Virus record (IMG/VR): IMGVR_UViG_3300023174_000749
Span: 1 to 20,602 of that record
Strand: one strand, 5' to 3'
Source: a virus
DNA: 20,602 nucleotides
A model generated the notes under the pieces. It made no database searches, was not told the origin of the DNA, and saw only the letters and a list, made by a program, of their open reading frames with translations. Positions 7,918-14,860 of the stretch are shown here, piece by piece. The translations under genes and the position numbers were made by a program. The first letter of the stretch is position 1, and each line of letters begins with the position of its first letter.

Positions 7918-9770
7918 ATGTTTTGCTGAATCTGAATTGTGTCTGGATTGGCTGCCATGATGATTCCGCGAATGGATAGCTTCCTACTGGCAGCCTCAAC
8001 CTTCATCTTAATATTACGCCACTTGTCGTATGACCTAAGACTATCCGCCCTGCGCTTGACAACCTTCGCGCTTAGTGTGGCTGGTAGTGTAAATGGAAGA
8101 GTCAATCCGTCAGGCGAGGTTGTGTCGACATTCGTGCCAAGAGTAATATCGTTGCCATCCGTATCCCTGCGCATGCTTATCGTTGCATTTGTAGATCCAG
8201 AATTGAAGAATTCAATCTCGTAGTGTGATCCGTACTTTAGTGCAAAGCGATCATCAAATTCATACGCCTTTGTGACTACCCTGCTCGTATATCCAGTACC
8301 AAAATCTTGGAAACCTGTATTGATGTCAACTGAATCTGAGTCCTTGTAATCCGTTAGATGCCCAACTCTTGAGTTGGTTGTGCCTATGCAAAGTTTAATT
8401 GTGTTTGTAGTGAATCCAGAGCTAAAGCTTGTCTCGACCATTCTTGCTGCTGCGATTTCCCACAATCCTTCGAAGCAGTTGAAAATTGAGTTATACACCA
8501 ATATGTGGCTTGGATTTGTTGCTGAATCTAATGGTATAGCAAGCAGGTATCTATTGTTGTGAAATGCTGCATTACAAGTTCCTATAAAACTTCTATTTAT
8601 TCTTGCAATAATATCCTTAACTGGCTCGCTTATTGTGAGTCCAACTGTTGAGAAATCGTCCGCCATCGATCTTGAAATTGACCTTATTCCATCATTGGCC
8701 AAGAAAAATACATCCTTGTTTACGAGTGCAACTGATCTTCCAGCGATACATCCGATCCTATTTGAAATTGTCTGAACTGTCCATTCCGCTGCGCTATTGG
8801 TTAGCGACAACACGCTCGTTCCTGATGTAGTCGTTGTGCTTGGCGTTACGTCAACCAGGTAGATCTTGTTCCTCTTGAACACGATGATTTGGAATCCGTA
8901 GAAAGGCTGGATTGCAATAATATCTTCACCATCGTCACCACCTACAATGATTGAATTGGTGGTCTTCCATATCTCTGGATCGAGAATGTCCGAGGCGTAA
9001 AGAGTATTTCGGCTCTCTCCAGTTCCAACGGCGAATAACCTGTTTGTGAATGACTTGATTAAACGCAGGCCAGTAGGAGCCAATTGGGTTGAAATGTTTG
9101 CCGTGGCTGTTGCGTTGCTTCCGCCTCCGCCAGTAATTGTAACTGATGGAGCGGTCAAATATCCAGATCCAGCGTTGGTTACTGTTATTGCCGTAACTTT
9201 ATTTGATACAACAGTTGCAATTGCTGTTGCTGTTGTGCCATATCCAGCCGTTGGAGTTCCAATTGTTACAGTGGGAACGCTTGTATATCCGCTTCCATCA
9301 TTAGTAACAGTAATTGACGCAACGCTTGTCCCCTGGCGATGATTATCTGTTCCATCTGTAAACTGAAGATAGCTTGATCCGTCAGTCCAATATAATTTGT
9401 TGATTAACTGTGCAAATTCAATTTGATTTGTTGAGTTTGCAAATGTCCCACCAGTTGTTGAAAATGTGGTTGATCCAGTATTGTATTTATAAAGAGATCC
9501 ATTTGTTCCAACAACAATTGTTTCAATATTGGGCGTATCAAAATAGAACATACCCTGCACTGTGTTTGCGGTAGAAAAACTTGTTGAAACTGTCTCAATC
9601 CCCTGGCGAGTCTGAAGGTTGCCATTTGGCGAAATAGTCATGTTAAGCAGCTCAGAGGCTGCGTTGTCAGCAATAAGATTGGGGCTAATGCCAGATACCT
9701 GGCCACCATCAAAACTTGGCGTGACAGCTACCGACAGTACATCATCTGTTGCATCCGTGAAGTACGGCAT
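7914..9770 (-). CDS. tail nozzle protein (T7 gp12-like, tail tubular protein B)
   Basis: The 618-residue product is beta-rich. Its N-terminal region ([20 protein letters not shown], then [19 protein letters not shown]) is typical of phage proteins that close the short tail. Later strands such as [32 protein letters not shown] and [20 protein letters not shown] fit the beta-propeller-like body of nozzle proteins. The C-terminal part (about 500-618) is another beta domain. Residues about 151-229 form an inserted pair of tandem GSGY beta modules, which is not part of the T7 protein as I know it. The gene begins four bases after the tail adaptor gene and overlaps the gp13-like gene, as in the T7 order 11-12-13. 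Length is less than T7 gp12 (794 residues) but usual for related phages. Confidence 0.7.
   Translation of the reverse strand: MPYFTDATDDVLSVAVTPSFDGGQVSGISPNLIADNAASELLNMTISPNGNLQTRQGIETVSTSFSTANTVQGMFYFDTPNIETIVVGTNGSLYKYNTGSTTFSTTGGTFANSTNQIEFAQLINKLYWTDGSSYLQFTDGTDNHRQGTSVASITVTNDGSGYTSVPTVTIGTPTAGYGTTATAIATVVSNKVTAITVTNAGSGYLTAPSVTITGGGGSNATATANISTQLAPTGLRLIKSFTNRLFAVGTGESRNTLYASDILDPEIWKTTNSIIVGGDDGEDIIAIQPFYGFQIIVFKRNKIYLVDVTPSTTTTSGTSVLSLTNSAAEWTVQTISNRIGCIAGRSVALVNKDVFFLANDGIRSISRSMADDFSTVGLTISEPVKDIIARINRSFIGTCNAAFHNNRYLLAIPLDSATNPSHILVYNSIFNCFEGLWEIAAARMVETSFSSGFTTNTIKLCIGTTNSRVGHLTDYKDSDSVDINTGFQDFGTGYTSRVVTKAYEFDDRFALKYGSHYEIEFFNSGSTNATISMRRDTDGNDITLGTNVDTTSPDGLTLPFTLPATLSAKVVKRRADSLRSYDKWRNIKMKVEAASRKLSIRGIIMAANPDTIQIQQNI
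9084..9320 (-). repeat. tandem beta module (two copies) inside the nozzle gene
   Basis: Residues 151-191 and 194-229 of the nozzle protein are two copies of one module: [19 protein letters not shown] and [20 protein letters not shown], each followed by an Ala/Thr-rich strand. The period is about 42 residues. Confidence 0.75.
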
Positions 9771-9774
9771 GGCT

Positions 9775-10716
9775 TTAGATGATCTCTTCTAAACCAAGTT
9801 CGCCAAGAGAGGTTGGGGTTATCTGCTTCATTCCGCCAACTTGGCTCAATTCGTAATTCGCCATAGATGACAAGTCGGTATTGGCAGTCTGAACAACAAG
9901 CTGCGCCTTTCCATACTGACGCTCGCGCTCAAGTGCATCTGCATGAGTTAGGGCCAATACAACATGACTGACATGCGGAAGTCGAAGTTCGTCACCAATA
10001 GCGTTGGTTGATGGAGGGAAGTCTACAACGTAGTTTGAGCGAGTTAGGCATTGTAGTTTTTCGATTACCTTGAGAGTCGTAGTGCTGGTTGTATCGAGAG
10101 TTGGGTAAACATCAATTTGCGCGATACCAGAAGAGTTACGTCCTTTGAAGTAATATGCTTGTGGTGTGCCAGTTCTGCTTTGATCCAGTAAATCTGCATC
10201 TTGAGATATGATTGTAGCAAGATCCATTGGAGTAAGTTCGTTGTCTCCCCAAGCAACGGAAAGTGGTGTTTCTACGTTTGTTCCAAGTGTTACTGTGCGC
10301 AATATTGATGTTGCTCCTGTTGGTGCTGGACTTGCTCCAACAGATTCTGTCCAATTAATAAGATCAGAACTTCTGTACATATCATCAAAATATAAAGTAG
10401 CATCATTTAATGACCATTTACTATATGCCGATAGCCAATTTATTGCATTACCATTACTTGCCGTAAAATTAGTTGAAGTTCCACCAGATGTCCTTGAATA
10501 AGTTCCATTTGATGTGGCATTTCCAGCACCAGAAATAATAACCTGACCAACATCCGTAATACCATACGTCGAATTGGTAACAGTCTCGCGCCAAGGCGCA
10601 AAGTTCCAAACTCGCCGATAGTTTAGGGCTGCTGCTTTCTGTAGAAACGTAAGCGTATCAGCGTCGGTTTTACCGATCTTTTCGCCTGCAAACTGAGCGA
10701 TTTCGGTGAGCGTCAT
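9775..10716 (-). CDS. tail-tube adaptor (T7 gp11-like, tail tubular protein A)
   Basis: The 313-residue product starts with helices characteristic of gp11-type adaptors ([13 protein letters not shown], then [20 protein letters not shown]) that dock under the portal. The C-terminal half continues with [39 protein letters not shown] and a long helix ([20 protein letters not shown]). T7 gp11 is 196 residues. Most of the excess is explained by a beta-rich insert at residues about 56-135 that resembles phage decoration domains. The gene lies directly before the nozzle gene with a four-base gap, the usual order. Its ATG follows the upstream stop without a gap (TAAATG). Its function is inferred from the helical pattern and synteny. 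Confidence 0.65.
   Translation of the reverse strand: MTLTEIAQFAGEKIGKTDADTLTFLQKAAALNYRRVWNFAPWRETVTNSTYGITDVGQVIISGAGNATSNGTYSRTSGGTSTNFTASNGNAINWLSAYSKWSLNDATLYFDDMYRSSDLINWTESVGASPAPTGATSILRTVTLGTNVETPLSVAWGDNELTPMDLATIISQDADLLDQSRTGTPQAYYFKGRNSSGIAQIDVYPTLDTTSTTTLKVIEKLQCLTRSNYVVDFPPSTNAIGDELRLPHVSHVVLALTHADALERERQYGKAQLVVQTANTDLSSMANYELSQVGGMKQITPTSLGELGLEEII
10312..10551 (-). other. inserted beta-rich decoration-type domain in the adaptor
   Basis: This covers residues about 56-135 of the adaptor. It contains [18 protein letters not shown], an Asn/Ser/Thr-rich stretch with aromatic residues ([20 protein letters not shown]) and [14 protein letters not shown]. This composition differs from the helical flanks and resembles repeat domains seen in tail fibres. 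Confidence 0.5.
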
Positions 10717-10956
10717 TTAGTTATTAGATAGCCAATTAGAGCCATTTTCTATTGCAAGATTAAGGGGCGAAAGATCCTCTGTTGTCCATATATCCCAAGC
10801 AATAGCCAGCTTTAGATGCTCTACATTTTTATCAATATAGCTTTTGCGTTGATCTTGAGTTTCATTTTCTTCCCCTGCGATAATCTTGTTATTAATAAGA
10901 TTAACGCTGTCCATCGCAGCGGAATATCTTTTTGCTGGTGTAATTTCTGTATTCAT
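10717..10956 (-). CDS. small helical hypothetical protein
   Basis: The 79-residue product is not recognised. It is charged and predicted helical (AKRYSAAMDSVNLINNKIIA, later DKNVEHLKLAIAWDIWTTED), without signal peptide, membrane segment or cysteine. It lies five bases after the repeat fibre gene and ends directly before the ATG of the tail adaptor gene. A fibre-assembly helper or small tail part is possible from its place, but nothing in the sequence shows this. Confidence 0.55.
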   Translation of the reverse strand: MNTEITPAKRYSAAMDSVNLINNKIIAGEENETQDQRKSYIDKNVEHLKLAIAWDIWTTEDLSPLNLAIENGSNWLSNN

Positions 10957-10961
10957 TTGTT

Positions 10962-12449
10962 TTATACGTTATAATATGGAATTTGATATGCAGTAGCCCC
11001 AATTCTGATTCTAATATATCCTACTGGAACTGCCGTAAGTGCAGCTGCAGCACCATTTGCTCCAATAGTTGTTTTAGTTGAAAGAGTTGTTCCAAAAGCA
11101 ATTTCTCCATTTAATTGAGCAGTTGCTCCGTATCCAATTGAAATTGCGTTAGATATTGTTCCAGCACTAACATCTGAAGTTGAGCCTATACAAATATTTG
11201 CTGTTCCAGTTGTAATTGTATATCCAGCTGCATTCCCATTAACTACATTATCTGCTCCAGTTGTGTTTAACGCCAAGGAAGCATATCCAATCGCTGTATT
11301 CCGTAATCCAGTTGTATTTGCAATGAGTGCCTGCGAACCAATTGCCGTATTTCGACTTCCAGTCGTATTGGACGCAAGTGCAGATACTCCATTTGATGTA
11401 TTATTATCTCCTATTGTATTTACCGATGAAGCCCCATACCCAATAGCCGTATTGTTGTCTCCAGTTGAATTGTTTTGAAGTGCAAATGTTCCAAAGGCTG
11501 TATTTAGTTCTCCAGTTGTGTTTCCCTGCATCGCGTTTGATCCGACAGCCGTATTGTATGATCCGCTAGTATTAGCGAATAAACAATTTGCGCCAACGGC
11601 TGTGTTTCTAATTGCAGTTGTATTAGCTAGTAAAGAATTAATTCCAACAGCCGTGTTAAATGATCCAGTCGTATTTGAGCCAAGTGAATTTGATCCAACA
11701 GCCGTATTGATATTTCCAGTTGTGTTTGCCGAAAGTGAACTTGCTCCAACAGCCGTATTGCTATTTCCAGTTGTGTTTCCTAAAAGTGCGCTTGACCCAA
11801 TGCCTACGTTGTTAAATCCAGTTGTATTTGCAACGAGTGCCGACATCCCAGCAGCAACATTATCATATCCAGTTGTGTTCAGTGCTAGGGAATTTACACC
11901 GCTTGCAGTATTTCTAGCACCAGTTGTATTTGTTGCTAAGGCATTTAATCCAATAGCTGTATTTTGAGATCCAGCCGTGTTTGCATTAAGTGCGCTAGCT
12001 CCGATGGCTGTATTTTGAGATCCAGTTGTACTTGCCGCCATCGCGCTTGCACCAATGGCTGTATTACCTGCTATGCTGCTATTTCCCTTGCCAACACTTA
12101 CCCCACTAATGGTTGCGTTATTTGTTGCTACAAGCGTTGCAATTGTTCCAGTGGTACTGTTAAGCGTAGTTACAGTTCCATTGGTGCTACTTAAACCAGC
12201 AATAGTTCCAGTTGTACTTCTGAATCCAGTAATCGTTCCAGTAGTGCTATTAAGCGTAGCAACAGTTCCAGTTGTGCTATTAAACGTTCCAATAGTTCCC
12301 CTGGTGCAGGAAAGCGTTCCAATCGTTCCAGAGTTGATGCTTAATGCGCACTCAGGGTTAATCGTAGCATCCGCAATCAAAGCGTTAAGCTTCGTATTGG
12401 TTACTGTATCATTCGCACCAAAGCTGGTTCCTGCTGTAAAATTCGGCAT
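10962..12449 (-). CDS. two-tier repeat tail fibre (YadA-head-like repeats)
   Basis: The 495-residue product is a fibrous protein. After a short N-terminal part (MPNFTAGTSFGANDTVTNTK) come seven 10-residue repeats at 41-110 (GT-(I/V)-xxLNSTT type). About 17 copies of a 17-residue repeat follow at 127-431, with consensus GSxNTAxGxxALxxNTT; the last copies are worn. This NTA-G-AL pattern is shared with YadA-type adhesin head repeats and similar fibre proteins, which form stacked beta structures, usually trimeric. The C-terminus ends GYIRIRIGATAYQIPYYN, probably the tip or folding cap. A strong AGGAG lies five bases before the ATG and overlaps the stop of the holin-like gene. The role is most likely receptor contact or distance-setting in the tail. 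Confidence 0.75.
   Translation of the reverse strand: MPNFTAGTSFGANDTVTNTKLNALIADATINPECALSINSGTIGTLSCTRGTIGTFNSTTGTVATLNSTTGTITGFRSTTGTIAGLSSTNGTVTTLNSTTGTIATLVATNNATISGVSVGKGNSSIAGNTAIGASAMAASTTGSQNTAIGASALNANTAGSQNTAIGLNALATNTTGARNTASGVNSLALNTTGYDNVAAGMSALVANTTGFNNVGIGSSALLGNTTGNSNTAVGASSLSANTTGNINTAVGSNSLGSNTTGSFNTAVGINSLLANTTAIRNTAVGANCLFANTSGSYNTAVGSNAMQGNTTGELNTAFGTFALQNNSTGDNNTAIGYGASSVNTIGDNNTSNGVSALASNTTGSRNTAIGSQALIANTTGLRNTAIGYASLALNTTGADNVVNGNAAGYTITTGTANICIGSTSDVSAGTISNAISIGYGATAQLNGEIAFGTTLSTKTTIGANGAAAALTAVPVGYIRIRIGATAYQIPYYNV
11157..12071 (-). repeat. 51-base (17-residue) repeat array, about 17 copies
   Basis: Units such as GSQNTAIGASALNANTA, GNSNTAVGASSLSANTT and GSYNTAVGSNAMQGNTT run without spacing over residues 127-431 of the fibre. 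At DNA level the copies are diverged but share long common words, so the array could recombine. Confidence 0.85.
12120..12329 (-). repeat. 30-base (10-residue) repeat array, seven copies
   Basis: Residues 41-110 of the fibre read GTIGTLSCTR, GTIGTFNSTT, GTVATLNSTT, GTITGFRSTT, GTIAGLSSTN, GTVTTLNSTT and GTIATLVATN. It lies just N-terminal to the 17-residue array. Confidence 0.85.
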
Positions 12450-12454
12450 ATTTT

Positions 12455-12459
12455 CTCCT
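12455..12459 (-). promoter_or_regulatory. Shine-Dalgarno site of the repeat fibre
   Basis: AGGAG five bases before the ATG at 12449; its first two bases are the last two of the TAG stop of the preceding gene. Confidence 0.6.
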
Positions 12460-12682
12460 AGTTATTCCTATTTTTGATTACGTCCCAAGCCATTGAACAT
12501 ATAAGGCCAATAACGCCAGAGAGGGCTAGTATCTTAGTCCTTAGATGCTCCAGCGCATTAACCTTATTAGCAATGTCTGCGTAGTTTGCAAGTGACCTTT
12601 CGACCATAGAATAAAGCTGGACTTGACGCTCCTCCATCCTGGCGAGCCTAACTTCCATGTTCCATACTTGCTCTTCGCTCAT
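12458..12682 (-). CDS. holin-like small membrane protein
   Basis: The 74-residue product has a charged coiled-coil N-terminal part (MEVRLARMEERQVQLYSMVE) and one C-terminal membrane segment (about residues 50-69, ILALSGVIGLICSMAWDVI), followed by KNRNN. This layout, coiled coil plus one hydrophobic segment near the end, resembles XhlA-type holin-associated proteins and class III-like holins. Its start overlaps the stop of the small lipoprotein gene (ATGA), suggesting coupled translation, and its stop overlaps the ribosome binding site of the fibre gene. It could instead be a membrane anchor of unknown role. The holin reading is an inference from topology and neighbour. Confidence 0.5.
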   Translation of the reverse strand: MSEEQVWNMEVRLARMEERQVQLYSMVERSLANYADIANKVNALEHLRTKILALSGVIGLICSMAWDVIKNRNN

Positions 12683-12810
12683 GGCTTAGTAGCCCCCAAG
12701 TCAGATGCTGCGCCCATGTCTGAATATACAGGAAGTGGGTTGTTGTCAACCTTGCGTGGAGAACAGGAGTCAAAGAAAAGGCAGATTAAAACTAGGTTAA
12801 TAAATCGCAT
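12679..12810 (-). CDS. 43-residue putative lipoprotein (spanin-like)
   Basis: A short open frame from ATG at 12810 to TGA at 12679 fills an otherwise empty gap. The product begins MRFINLVLICLFFDSCSPRK: two residues, a hydrophobic stretch and a cysteine at residue 16 preceded by serine, as in lipoprotein signal peptides (the aspartate at -2 is unusual). The mature part has only 28 residues with several prolines (SPRK, NNPLPVYSD). Small proline-containing lipoproteins beside a holin-like gene are typical of outer-membrane spanins (Rz1-like), though no inner-membrane spanin is seen next to it. It overlaps the lectin gene end by 14 bases and the holin-like start by ATGA. No Shine-Dalgarno site is visible; it may depend on coupling. 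Confidence 0.5.
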   Translation of the reverse strand: MRFINLVLICLFFDSCSPRKVDNNPLPVYSDMGAASDLGATKP

Positions 12811-13588
12811 ATTTTGTATTTAGATATGTCTCGACTTGTTGGCGTTGTGGATTTGTAAGGACTCTGTTGTACATAACAATTTCGGCTACCTTGCCTTTAA
12901 ATGTGAAAGGGCCACTAGCAGTTGAAATACCAATACGGTAAGTATCATCATCATATGGAAAATTGCTATATACATTTGTATTGTCGGAATACATTAAATC
13001 TCCATTAATGTAGTTTCTCCAATCATTATCAGCACTTACCACGGAATAAACAGTCCAGAAATTAACAATATCATTTGGAGCCGTAAGCGGACCTTTTCTG
13101 TTTGCTGAACAAAAACCATCATAAACAGAGCAATTTGGTCCATACGGCATATGAGTTGCTTCACTAGCACCTCCAAAATCACCAAAAACAGGTCCGTTAT
13201 CATTTGCCTCATTACAAACATCATCAACGTACATAACGGCAAATGCAGTTGTTCCTGTTTCACCAACAATAGAACCAGAATTTAGAATGTTAAATGCTCT
13301 TGTGGAGCTACCGTTTAATGGCGAAAGGTTTATTACTGGATATCCATTCAAACTATTCGATATAAAAATTGGTGCTATGCCATTTGGATATGGTGAGCAA
13401 TATGCTGGACTTCCGCTCTGACTTCCGCTCTGATCTGCCCAAGCTGTTACGTTTGACCCAGAAAGAGTAACGCCTGCATTAGATTTTAGCCATAAGGATA
13501 GGCCAGATAAGCTGGCTGGCGAGAATGATGCACCACCACCAACCTTGCGAGTGCTCTGCATTCCTAGTCCTAAAGATAGTCTTGGCAT
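12797..13588 (-). CDS. LamG-like lectin-domain virion protein with MPRLSLGLG tag
   Basis: I place the start at 13588 (ATG, MPRLSLGLGMQSTRKV), not at the upstream ATG at 13840, because the earlier part overlaps the preceding gene and is not protein-like, and because the tag matches the start of the neighbouring gene. The 263-residue product continues with ASLSGLSLWLKSNAG, VTAWADQSGS and PVINLSPLNG, and ends in KGKVAEIVMYNRVLTNPQRQ followed by VETYLNTKYAIY. These are hallmarks of a concanavalin/LamG-like jelly-roll, a fold that often binds carbohydrates. The stop of the upstream paralogue lies four bases before this start. I infer a tail or capsid decoration that contacts host glycans. Confidence 0.7.
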   Translation of the reverse strand: MPRLSLGLGMQSTRKVGGGASFSPASLSGLSLWLKSNAGVTLSGSNVTAWADQSGSQSGSPAYCSPYPNGIAPIFISNSLNGYPVINLSPLNGSSTRAFNILNSGSIVGETGTTAFAVMYVDDVCNEANDNGPVFGDFGGASEATHMPYGPNCSVYDGFCSANRKGPLTAPNDIVNFWTVYSVVSADNDWRNYINGDLMYSDNTNVYSNFPYDDDTYRIGISTASGPFTFKGKVAEIVMYNRVLTNPQRQQVETYLNTKYAIY

Positions 13589-13592
13589 ATAA

Positions 13593-14078
13593 TCAAGCTG
13601 CGGTGATGGTGATGGAGGTAGACCAGCCAGAGGTGGGGATGTAGTTTGCGTCTGTGGATGAATTATTGCTTCCATTTGCAAGTACAAAATCATTGCTTTC
13701 ATCTCCCAAAAACCCATAAACTTTCCCAGCCCTCCAAAATGTTTCAGATGGAAGTGGATTAAAATATGTTGCTGTGAATGTTGTGTTTGGTGGAATAAGA
13801 ATATATCCGTATGGCGAGGTCGGATAATCGCCATCTCCATAGCCAGCTTCTTTTAGATAAACCAAGCCAGTAGCTATAAACATTTTATCGCTGGTAAGAG
13901 ATCCAGCTACCCTTGTTATTATTGAAGTAACTTTTGTATATGTTCCAGTTGGAACAGCGATATTATTGCCAGATATATTAACTGCGTTTGTGGTGGCTAC
14001 AACAAGAGGTCCTGCTGATGCGCCACTCTTAACCTTACTAACGGCTTGCACGCCCAATCCTAAGGATAATCTTGGCAT
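13593..14078 (-). CDS. MPRLSLGLG-tagged virion protein, beta-rich
   Basis: The ATG at 14078 gives MPRLSLGLGVQAVSKVKSGA; a TTG fifteen bases earlier is less likely. The 161-residue product shares its first nine residues with the next gene but then differs: a beta-rich domain with ATTNAVNISGNNIAVPTGTY, TSDKMFIATGLVYLKEAGYG and a C-terminal SGWSTSITITAA. There is no signal peptide. It is probably a small fibre or decoration protein that uses the common tag to attach to the virion. The family of the C-terminal domain is not recognised. It follows a 62-base gap with a hairpin and ends four bases before the lectin gene. Confidence 0.55.
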   Translation of the reverse strand: MPRLSLGLGVQAVSKVKSGASAGPLVVATTNAVNISGNNIAVPTGTYTKVTSIITRVAGSLTSDKMFIATGLVYLKEAGYGDGDYPTSPYGYILIPPNTTFTATYFNPLPSETFWRAGKVYGFLGDESNDFVLANGSNNSSTDANYIPTSGWSTSITITAA

Positions 14079-14097
14079 AAAATCACAATGCAATCAC

Positions 14098-14123
14098 CCG
14101 CCAAGGGATAGAACCTTTGGCGG
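14098..14123 (-). other. intergenic stem-loop
   Basis: CCGCCAAAGG and CCCTTGGCGG (minus strand) pair over ten positions with one A-C mismatch and a six-base loop. On the plus strand the mismatch becomes a G-U pair. It sits in the 62-base gap between the genes ending at 14141 and starting at 14078. There is no T-tract directly after it, so it is not a clear terminator; it may affect mRNA stability or processing. Confidence 0.5.
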
Positions 14124-14140
14124 TGTGGTTGCTTGAATCA

Positions 14141-14380
14141 TTAACCAGCTATGTAGCCGATCACCTTGCCAGTTCCAGCTGTGTAGCTGTTGAACTCGCC
14201 ATAGATGATGTTGCCTGAGCCAATTGTAACGCCTGTCAGAGTGCCATCATATTTACCGCTAATCGCGCTAAACGTGGTGTCTGATAGCATCTGGATCGCC
14301 CAGTAGCCAGCAGTCGCTGTTCCTTGCGTCCCTACGGAAAATCCGTATTGACCTTGGAACTTATCTAATGCGCGTGACAT
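14141..14380 (-). CDS. small Gly/Thr-rich hypothetical virion protein
   Basis: The 79-residue product is rich in Gly, Thr, Ser and aromatic residues and predicted beta (QYGFSVGTQGTATAGYWAIQ, GTLTGVTIGSGNIIYGEFNS). It has no cysteine, signal peptide or membrane segment. Its ATG overlaps the stop of the preceding small gene (TAATG), so the two are probably translated together. Placement after the capsid gene suggests a head decoration or head-tail part, but no family is recognised. Confidence 0.55.
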   Translation of the reverse strand: MSRALDKFQGQYGFSVGTQGTATAGYWAIQMLSDTTFSAISGKYDGTLTGVTIGSGNIIYGEFNSYTAGTGKVIGYIAG

Positions 14381-14574
14381 TAGGTGTGGAGGGCAATCCG
14401 ATAGGAAGTGCCGTTAAGAGTTACATTCAAGGACGCAGTGGCTGTTGCAACAGTATTAACTGTGCCACCGCTGGAACTTGCTGTAATCTCAAACACGTTT
14501 GTGAAGCCCTGGGTATCAAAGCGGATAGCTTTTCCCTTGGCTTTTCTTGTGCTTCTTACAAATTCATTCGCCAT
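14380..14574 (-). CDS. small basic/beta hypothetical virion protein
   Basis: I choose the ATG at 14574 (MANEFVRSTRKAKGKAIRFD) because AAGGAG lies nine bases upstream; a GTG thirty bases earlier would place that site inside the gene. The 64-residue product has a basic N-terminal part and a Thr/Ala/Ser-rich beta part ending ASLNVTLNGTSYRIALHT. This ending resembles the fibre C-terminus (RIRIGATAYQIPYY) in outline. The function is unknown; a small virion component is likely from its place. Confidence 0.55.
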   Translation of the reverse strand: MANEFVRSTRKAKGKAIRFDTQGFTNVFEITASSSGGTVNTVATATASLNVTLNGTSYRIALHT

Positions 14575-14578
14575 ATTC

Positions 14579-14860
14579 TTAATCTCCTTTTCGACTCCAG
14601 GCACGTTTTACCTGATCCGCGCTGAACTCGCTTTTAAATCTACTCCCAAGTTTTTGTTCTTGTTTGTAGTACCCCTTCATAATATTTGTTTTATTTGTCC
14701 CAAGTGGGTTGTCGAGGGGTTCGCCAACACCAACAAGAGCCAAACGCTGTGGGACAGTAAACCGCTTCAGATGCTTGGGGACTGAGTCCCTTTCAGCTAC
14801 TGACTTTTCCAGTTCAACGACTGAACCATTTCTGGTATCGGTGTACTGGTAAATCGGCAT
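14579..14860 (-). CDS. FmdB-like small protein lacking cysteines
   Basis: The 93-residue product begins MPIYQYTDTRNGSVVELEKS, very like the opening of FmdB-family small zinc-ribbon proteins (MPIYEY...CG...FE). The cysteines that bind zinc in that family are absent, so a ribbon cannot form in the usual way. The rest (RDSVPKHLKRFTVPQRLALV, then a basic KSEFSADQVKRAWSRKGD) is not recognised. Its start overlaps the stop of the preceding gene (TAATG), and its own end carries the ribosome binding site of the next gene. Placement shortly after the capsid gene suggests a head-related role. Confidence 0.5.
   Translation of the reverse strand: MPIYQYTDTRNGSVVELEKSVAERDSVPKHLKRFTVPQRLALVGVGEPLDNPLGTNKTNIMKGYYKQEQKLGSRFKSEFSADQVKRAWSRKGD
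14584..14589 (-). promoter_or_regulatory. Shine-Dalgarno site deciding the start at 14574
   Basis: AAGGAG nine bases before the ATG at 14574, inside the last codons of the FmdB-like gene. Confidence 0.65.

Noticed and set aside
11157-12329. CRISPR array
   Set aside because: The repeats have no unique spacers, remain in one reading frame and encode a regular fibre protein.
11518-12477. Plus-strand hydrophobic repeat frames opposite the fibre gene
   Set aside because: They are mirror images of the repeat DNA; the minus-strand frame has known fibre-type repeats and a strong ribosome binding site.
13589-13840. N-terminal extension of the lectin gene to an ATG at 13840
   Set aside because: The added 84 residues overlap the preceding gene and are rich in His, Gln and Met without protein-like pattern. 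The internal ATG gives the tag shared with the neighbour.
14575-14604. GTG start at 14604 for the 64-residue protein
   Set aside because: The AAGGAG site lies downstream of it and fits the ATG at 14574.
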